Of a DNA stretch of 59,699 nucleotides, positions 55,103-59,699 are shown one piece after another. The position numbers and the translations under genes were made by a program. Within the stretch, counting starts at the first letter, position 1. Each line of letters begins with the position of its first letter. This stretch comes from Deltaproteobacteria bacterium. GTDB taxonomy: Bacteria; Desulfobacterota; Binatia; UBA12015. The notes beneath the pieces were generated by a model. It was not told the DNA's origin, did no database searches, and worked only from the letters and a program-made list of their open reading frames with translations. The stretch covers positions 1 to 59,699 of the forward strand of contig VGTG01000013.1 in assembly GCA_016874795.1 (NCBI GenBank). Reading direction: 5' to 3'.

Positions 55103-58100
55103 GGGCGCTGCCCCCCCCTCGACCAGCGACGGAGGCTACCAACCGCTTGAAGCCGGCGACCCACACGATCCGGAATCGAATCGCCTCGCTGGCGGCGCTC
55201 CTCCTCGCCGCGTCGGCAGTTCTTCCCGCGGCTGCGCGAGCCGCGGACGGCCCCGGTCTCGAGGAGATCGTCATCTCGCCGGCCACGCTCACGCTCGCTC
55301 CGGGCGAGAGCGGTCAGCTCACGGCGGTCGGACACTACGAGGACGACACGACGCGGCCCCTGACGAACGTCGTCTGGCAGAGCCGGAACGAGGACGTCGC
55401 GACCGTCGATCCGCAGACGGGTCGTGTGACCGCGCACGCGAGCGGCGAGGCGGAGATCAAGGCCGAGGACGAGGACAGCGGGAAGGAGGCGAGAGTCCGC
55501 GGGAAAATCGTCGTCGCGGAGATACAAGACCTCTCCGTCGTGCCCTCGCAGGCGACGATCGAGACGGGCAAGACGCTCCAGCTGAGGGCGCTCGCCACCT
55601 TGTCCGACGGCCGGACCGGCTTCGACGTGACGAAGTTCGTCACCTGGACCTCGAAGAAGAAGTCCGTCGCGACGGTCAGCGACGCCGCTCCGACGCAGGG
55701 CCTCGTGACAGCGGTCGCAGTCGGGCAGGGCAACATCCGCGCGAAGGACCCGGAGTCCGGCGAAGAGGCGGAGGGCACGATGACCGTCGTCCCCGCGCCG
55801 GGCGGGGGAGGCGGAGAGGACGACGACGAGGGCGATCCGGACGAGGTCGAGGAGATCGAGCTCCGCCCGCACGACGTCAAGCTCCGTCCCGGCGGCAGCG
55901 CCGCGCTCCGTGCGTTCGCCATCATGGCGGACGGCACCGAGCGCGACGTGACCTCCGAGGTCGACTTCTCTTCGAGCGACGCGCAGGTCGCGACGGTCGC
56001 CGCCGGCGGGCTCGTGACCGCGGGCGAGGCAGGCCGCGCGAAGATCGAAGCGAGCCACGAGGCGGGCGGCGAGAGCAGCGACTCGCGTGCTCAGATCTGG
56101 GTCGGCGAGGTCGAGAGCATCGATCTCTCGCCGGCGAACCCGACGCTCGACATCGGCGAGATCGTCGAGATGAGCGCGCTCGCGACGTACGACAACGGGC
56201 TCAGCGCCGACATCACGCAGCAAGCGGAATGGTCTTCCGAGAAGACCCGCGTCGCGACGGTCAGCGACACCGCCGGCTCGAAGGGCTTCGTCACGGGCGT
56301 GACGCGTGGCGACGCGACGATCGTCGCGCGCGACCCCGCTTCCGGCCAGGCGTCGAAGGGCTCGTCCGGCCGCGTCGTCGTGCTCGATCCGACCGATCCC
56401 GATCCGGACGAAGGCGAGGGCGACCTCGCCGGGCTGCGCGACATCGTGCTCGACCCGGCCGCGGTCAGTCTCCTGCCGGGTGAAACGGCCGTCGTGCACG
56501 CGACCGGCCTCTTCGCCGACGGCTCGACGCGCGACCTGACCGACCTCGTCGACTTCCGCTCGCGGCGCTCTCGCACGGCGGACGTCGACGAAACCGGCGT
56601 CGTCACCGGCAAGCGCGAGGGCGATTCGGAGATCGAGGCGAAGGAGCCGTCGACGGGCGTCCGTTCGCGCGTGCCCGCGCGCGTCCACGTCGCGCGGATG
56701 CTGAGCCTCGCGATCCTCCCGGCGGAGCGGATTCTCGCGCCGGGCGGCAGCATGCAGCTCCAGGCGCGCGCGAACTACGACAACGGCGTGACGGGTCGCG
56801 ACGTGACGAACGAGGTGCGCTGGGAGTCGTTCCGCACCTCCGTCGCCACGGTGGGCAACACGGATCTCGACCGGGGCCGCCTCGTCGCGGTCGGGAACGG
56901 CGAGACCGAGGTCGCCGCCTATCACAAGGATTCACGCGTCCGCTCGCATCGCGAAGAGGGCAAGGTGATCGTCCGGAGCGCCGGCCCGACGCCCACTCCG
57001 GGCGTCGCGGTTCCGGTCGGCCTCGTGGTCACGCCGGCGATGCTGAGCCTCCAGGACGGCGAGACGCAGCAGCTCCAGGTCGAGCTCCAGTACTCGGACG
57101 GCTCGAAGGATCCGCTCCTGGAGAGCCTCGAGTTCCGCTCGAGCAACCGACGCGTCGCGCGCGTCACGACCTCGGGCCTCGTGGTGGCCGAGGGCGGCGG
57201 CGCGGCGAGCATCGAGGTCGAGTACGATCCGCTCGGCTTCTCGAAGCACGTGTCCGTCGTCGTGCGGAACATCACGAGCCTCAAGATCGATCCCGCGACG
57301 ACGACGCTTCGCATCGGGCGCACGGCTCGGTTGAAGGCGCTCGCGTCCTTCAGCGACGGGACGACGAACGTCGACGTGACGAACGACGTCTCGTGGCGCT
57401 CCGACAATCCGCTCGTGGCGACCCTTCCCGACAGCGGGACGGTGCAGGGCGCGGCGCTCGGCACGGCGCGGATCGAGGTGCTCGATCCGATCACTCGCGT
57501 GCGCTCGGACGCTTCGACCGGCAACGTGTCGGTCGTCGCCGGGATCGAGCGTGTATTCTTGACGCCGAGCCGGCTCGCGCTGCCCGTCGGCGGCGAGAAG
57601 CAGTACAAGGCGTTCGGCGCCTTCCCCGGCGGCGCCACCGCGGACATCACGGACAGCGTCGACTGGTTCATCTCGGCCGGAAATCCGCCGGTCGCGTCGA
57701 TCAGCCCGACGGGGCGCGTGAAGGGTCTCCGTCTCGGCGACGCGACGATCTCGGCGCGCGATCGCGAGAGCGGGATCACCTCGACGGCGAGCGGCGACGA
57801 CCGTGTCGCTTCGATCGTCGGAGCGCTCCTCGCGCTCAAGGTCTCGACGACCGATGACATCGACGCGACACCGTCCGCCGTGGTCCTGAGCGCGGGCGAG
57901 ACGAAGAGCCTGAAGGGTCTGGCTCTCTTCGAGCAGCGGACGGACGGCTTCAACCTCGGCAGCGCGCTCGATTGGCACTCGAGCAACGCGGTGGCGGTCT
58001 CCGTCAACGCGTCCGGGCTCGTGACCTGCAACGGCGTCGGCGTGTCGACGATCTCGGTCACCGACCCGACGACGGGCATCACGTCGACGAACACGCTGGG

Positions 58101-58722
58101 CAACCTCTCCGTGACGTGCTCGGGACGCGTGGTCGGCCTACGCACGCAGCCGACGTTCGCGGACCTCAACTACCTGGCGACGCGGCAGGTGCGCGCGTTC
58201 CGCCGGCTCGAGGACGGCAGCGAGATCGAGGTGACGCGGAAGGTCCAGTGGACCTCGAGCAGCCCGAGCATCGTCAGCATCGTCGAGACGGGCGACCAGG
58301 GTGGCCTCGCGACCGCGCTCGGCGACGGGCAGGCGACTCTGGTCGCGTACGACGCCGCGTTCGACGTCAGCTCCGAGGACTCCGGCGGGACGCTCGCGGT
58401 CCTGCGCACGCGCAAGACAAGGACGAAGCTCGAGCTCTTCCCGCAGAGCGACGCCGTCGGCTTCAAGGGCAAGGTCGGCGAGCTCTACGGCTTCCAGGCG
58501 CGCGCGACCTACGCGAGCGGCGCGACGCAGGGCGTGAACCTGCTGCTCAACTGGAGCTCGTCGAACGCGACGATCGTCCAGATGGGAGACGGCTCGGCCG
58601 AGTTCAAGGTGAACCAGGGTCGCCTGCTGAAGGCGGGCACCGTCACGATCACCGGACGGTACCCGGCCGACGCAGGCTCCCCCGAGGTCAGCGCCTCGAC
58701 GTCGTTCGAGGTCACGCCCTAG
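55099..58722 (+). CDS. Large secreted protein with 12 tandem Ig-like (Big_2-type) domains
   Basis: A 1207-residue protein: a signal segment near residues 25-50 (RIASLAALLLAASAVLPAAA), then twelve domains of about 85-100 residues. Each follows the Big_2 pattern: L-I-L-P--L-PGE-LT-A---DGT--DVT--V-W-S----VATV---GLVTG--GGATI-A-D. A shorter and a longer version roughly alternate, suggesting growth by duplication of a pair. Linkers are acidic (GGGEDDDEGDPDEVEE after domain 2). No anchor or catalytic domain is visible. GTG 55099 overlaps the upstream stop (GTGA). Its own stop codon TAG is the junction of the 186-bp element, so the C-terminus could once have been longer. Adhesin or surface-stalk function is inference. 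Confidence 0.82.
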   Translation: MRALPPPRPATEATNRLKPATHTIRNRIASLAALLLAASAVLPAAARAADGPGLEEIVISPATLTLAPGESGQLTAVGHYEDDTTRPLTNVVWQSRNEDVATVDPQTGRVTAHASGEAEIKAEDEDSGKEARVRGKIVVAEIQDLSVVPSQATIETGKTLQLRALATLSDGRTGFDVTKFVTWTSKKKSVATVSDAAPTQGLVTAVAVGQGNIRAKDPESGEEAEGTMTVVPAPGGGGGEDDDEGDPDEVEEIELRPHDVKLRPGGSAALRAFAIMADGTERDVTSEVDFSSSDAQVATVAAGGLVTAGEAGRAKIEASHEAGGESSDSRAQIWVGEVESIDLSPANPTLDIGEIVEMSALATYDNGLSADITQQAEWSSEKTRVATVSDTAGSKGFVTGVTRGDATIVARDPASGQASKGSSGRVVVLDPTDPDPDEGEGDLAGLRDIVLDPAAVSLLPGETAVVHATGLFADGSTRDLTDLVDFRSRRSRTADVDETGVVTGKREGDSEIEAKEPSTGVRSRVPARVHVARMLSLAILPAERILAPGGSMQLQARANYDNGVTGRDVTNEVRWESFRTSVATVGNTDLDRGRLVAVGNGETEVAAYHKDSRVRSHREEGKVIVRSAGPTPTPGVAVPVGLVVTPAMLSLQDGETQQLQVELQYSDGSKDPLLESLEFRSSNRRVARVTTSGLVVAEGGGAASIEVEYDPLGFSKHVSVVVRNITSLKIDPATTTLRIGRTARLKALASFSDGTTNVDVTNDVSWRSDNPLVATLPDSGTVQGAALGTARIEVLDPITRVRSDASTGNVSVVAGIERVFLTPSRLALPVGGEKQYKAFGAFPGGATADITDSVDWFISAGNPPVASISPTGRVKGLRLGDATISARDRESGITSTASGDDRVASIVGALLALKVSTTDDIDATPSAVVLSAGETKSLKGLALFEQRTDGFNLGSALDWHSSNAVAVSVNASGLVTCNGVGVSTISVTDPTTGITSTNTLGNLSVTCSGRVVGLRTQPTFADLNYLATRQVRAFRRLEDGSEIEVTRKVQWTSSSPSIVSIVETGDQGGLATALGDGQATLVAYDAAFDVSSEDSGGTLAVLRTRKTRTKLELFPQSDAVGFKGKVGELYGFQARATYASGATQGVNLLLNWSSSNATIVQMGDGSAEFKVNQGRLLKAGTVTITGRYPADAGSPEVSASTSFEVTP

Positions 58723-58904
58723 CCTGCATTTCTCACCAGATCCCTACTGCGGCGGCCGATAGCACCGAATCTTCGCGAGCTTCTCCCTCCGGGCTCCTCG
58801 ACGTACTGTTCAAGTACGCCTGCGTCGCCCTCCGGTCCGAGGCTCGCGAATCTTCGGCACTCTCGACCGCCTCGCGACGTGATCTGGTGAGAAATGCAGG
58901 CTAG
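58719..58904. mobile_element. 186-bp terminal-inverted-repeat element (MITE-like), copy 2
   Basis: Apparently identical in sequence to the element at 5383-5568, with the same orientation, CTAG boundaries and 24-bp termini (58719-58742 and 58881-58904). It fills the junction between the Ig-like protein (TAG stop at 58720-58722 lies in the boundary CTAG) and the convergent small ORF whose stop begins at 58905. It carries no ORF of its own. Perfect identity across 53 kb implies recent movement or gene conversion. Confidence 0.85.
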
Positions 58905-59147
58905 CTACTGGTTCTGCTTTCGCTGGAGGGTCGTCTTCGTGCTCGAGACGCCCTCCGGCGAAAACAGATCGCCCTTGCTGCACTCGGCCCGAAGCACGTA
59001 CTGCCGGTCGGAGGCCACGCCGCTGTAGCGGCTGAAGACGGAGACCTGCGCCCGCATGCCCCCGTCACCGCCGGGGCGGACGAAGCAGCCGGTCTGCTCG
59101 TAGCCGACGGACTTGCTCGCGATCTCGACGAGCCCGTCCCCGAGCAT
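58905..59147 (-). CDS. Small uncharacterised protein, 80 aa
   Basis: An 80-residue ORF starting with ATG 19 bases downstream of the SnoaL-like stop on the same strand and ending exactly at the border of the 186-bp element. The sequence alternates beta-like strands (QTGCFVRPGGDGGMRAQVSV, YSGVASDRQYVLRAECSKGD) and has two cysteines; no signal peptide or membrane helix. The open frame ends in a Lys/Gln-rich tail. It might be a real small protein of the TetR-SnoaL unit or a C-terminal fragment of something larger. No family recognised. Confidence 0.45.
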   Translation of the reverse strand: MLGDGLVEIASKSVGYEQTGCFVRPGGDGGMRAQVSVFSRYSGVASDRQYVLRAECSKGDLFSPEGVSSTKTTLQRKQNQ

Positions 59148-59166
59148 CGAGCTCGGAACCGTCGCT

Positions 59167-59550
59167 CTACTTCAGATCGCCGGGGTTCCAGTACTCGCGC
59201 CAGTACTGGATCTCGCCGTTCTCGATACGGCAGATGCTCATGCCGTCCCAGGCGATCCGCCGGCCGCCGTCGCGGAGCTCGGTCTCGATCCGCCACTCGG
59301 CGAGCACCGCGTCGCCCTGGACCGCGATCTCGCGGAAGTCGAACGAGAGCGGCTGCATCCGCGCGAAGGAGCCGCGCACGAGCTCCGCGAAGGCTGCGCG
59401 TCCGCGGAGCGGCTCCGCGTGTACCGGCGAGAGGAAGACCAGGTTCTCCGCGAAGAGGGCGAGGTAGGCGTCGAGGTCGCCGTCGAGCCAGGCTCGCCGG
59501 CGGCGGTCGAAGAGGAGGACGGCCTCGTCCCGGGTGAGCATCTCAGGCAT
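59167..59550 (-). CDS. SnoaL/NTF2-like nuclear transport factor 2-fold protein
   Basis: A 127-residue cone-shaped alpha+beta barrel protein. The helical start LTRDEAVLLFDRRRRAWLDG is followed by DLDAYLALFAENLVFLSPVH, GRAAFAELVRGSFARMQPLS and the strands VLAEWRIETELRDGGRRIAW, GMSICRIENGEIQYWREYWN, which is the SnoaL-like polyketide cyclase/ketosteroid isomerase-like pattern. Such proteins bind or isomerise small hydrophobic molecules; no catalytic residues can be named safely. Its ATG overlaps the TetR stop by 8 bases, so the regulator probably controls it. Confidence 0.78.
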   Translation of the reverse strand: MPEMLTRDEAVLLFDRRRRAWLDGDLDAYLALFAENLVFLSPVHAEPLRGRAAFAELVRGSFARMQPLSFDFREIAVQGDAVLAEWRIETELRDGGRRIAWDGMSICRIENGEIQYWREYWNPGDLK

Positions 59551-59699
59551 CGCGGTCGTCGCGATCGTCGCGATCGTCGCGATCGTCGCGGCCGTTGCGG
59601 CCGTTGCGGCGCAGAAAGGTCCGCCGCACGACGCGCTGGAACCCCGCGATGAGATCCTCGCGCGAGGCCTTCATCCCCGTCTCGACCCAGTGCGCGAGG
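59543..59699 (-). CDS. TetR family regulator, C-terminal fragment
   Basis: Partial gene entering from the right edge; only about 51 C-terminal residues are present (LAHWVETGMKASREDLIAGF, QRVVRRTFLRRNGRNG, then RDD repeats). The LxxWLExG...SREELI...(L/V)xRxF shape is the usual end of a TetR-type ligand-binding domain, but the DNA-binding part is off the window, so the call is tentative. The last residues are encoded by a 9-bp tandem repeat (GCGATCGTC on the plus strand, about 59555-59600) giving an RDD/RDDR tail. It overlaps the SnoaL-like start by 8 bases. Confidence 0.5.
   Translation of the reverse strand, partial: LAHWVETGMKASREDLIAGFQRVVRRTFLRRNGRNGRDDRDDRDDRDDRDA

Overview
The window is very GC-rich (roughly 68-70% by eye), densely coded DNA from a Gram-negative bacterium. 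Gene content fits the lineages once grouped as Deltaproteobacteria and relatives (Myxococcota, Desulfobacterota, Binatota): a wax-ester synthase start, MMPL/RND exporters (one paired with a YCF48 beta-propeller), a class II (B12) ribonucleotide reductase, AmgK/MurU-type cell-wall recycling genes, and a recA-pilT-recX order. This placement is inference; no rRNA or tRNA was seen.

Layout. 1-1000: 5' end of a WS/DGAT gene, a degenerate GC-rich repeat and a DUF5658-like membrane protein. 1039-4989: an overlapping exopolysaccharide operon (GT4 glycosyltransferase, polyprenyl-phosphate sugar-phosphate transferase, DegT aminotransferase). 4990-5589: non-coding, with a decayed-looking inverted repeat and copy 1 of a 186-bp terminal-inverted-repeat element. 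5590-10491: pgpA, cinA, recA, a pilT-like ATPase and recX. 10733-17016 (minus): exported CocE-type hydrolase, thiC with an N-terminal insertion, MMPL exporter. 17132-18662: exported PNPOx-like protein, a small unknown ORF, a UbiE-like methyltransferase.

18703-26964 is a lipid/acyl-CoA locus with two divergent arms: acyl-CoA ligase and two hotdog (MaoC-like) proteins to the left; a clear sigma70 promoter, YCF48 propeller, MMPL exporter, acyl-CoA dehydrogenase and enoyl-CoA hydratase to the right. 26972-32513: a membrane glycosyltransferase, a small secreted Cys protein, a hypothetical, an M23 endopeptidase and DciA. 32586-35705: nrdJ with a candidate NrdR box. 35998-36960: FtsB-like divisome protein and a 55-residue Lys-rich histone-H1-like protein followed by a hairpin-rich tail. 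36975-43699: alpha/beta hydrolase, second membrane glycosyltransferase, CysH, sulfatase-fold enzyme, a 91-bp tandem repeat and a patatin.

43775-45567 holds the MurU/AmgK pair. 45643-52884 is a Nuo operon that encodes all seven membrane subunits of complex I (A, H, J, K, L, M, N) and none of the peripheral subunits. 53069-58722 encodes two overlapping secreted proteins: a Cys-rich protein with a beta-helix C-terminus and a 12-domain Ig-like (Big_2) protein. Copy 2 of the 186-bp element begins exactly at the stop codon of the latter. The window ends with a minus-strand TetR (partial), SnoaL-like protein and small ORF.

Most notable: the two identical 186-bp elements 53 kb apart, the membrane-arm-only nuo operon, the secreted protein pair, the histone-like mini-gene with its structured 3' region, and the ThiC insertion.
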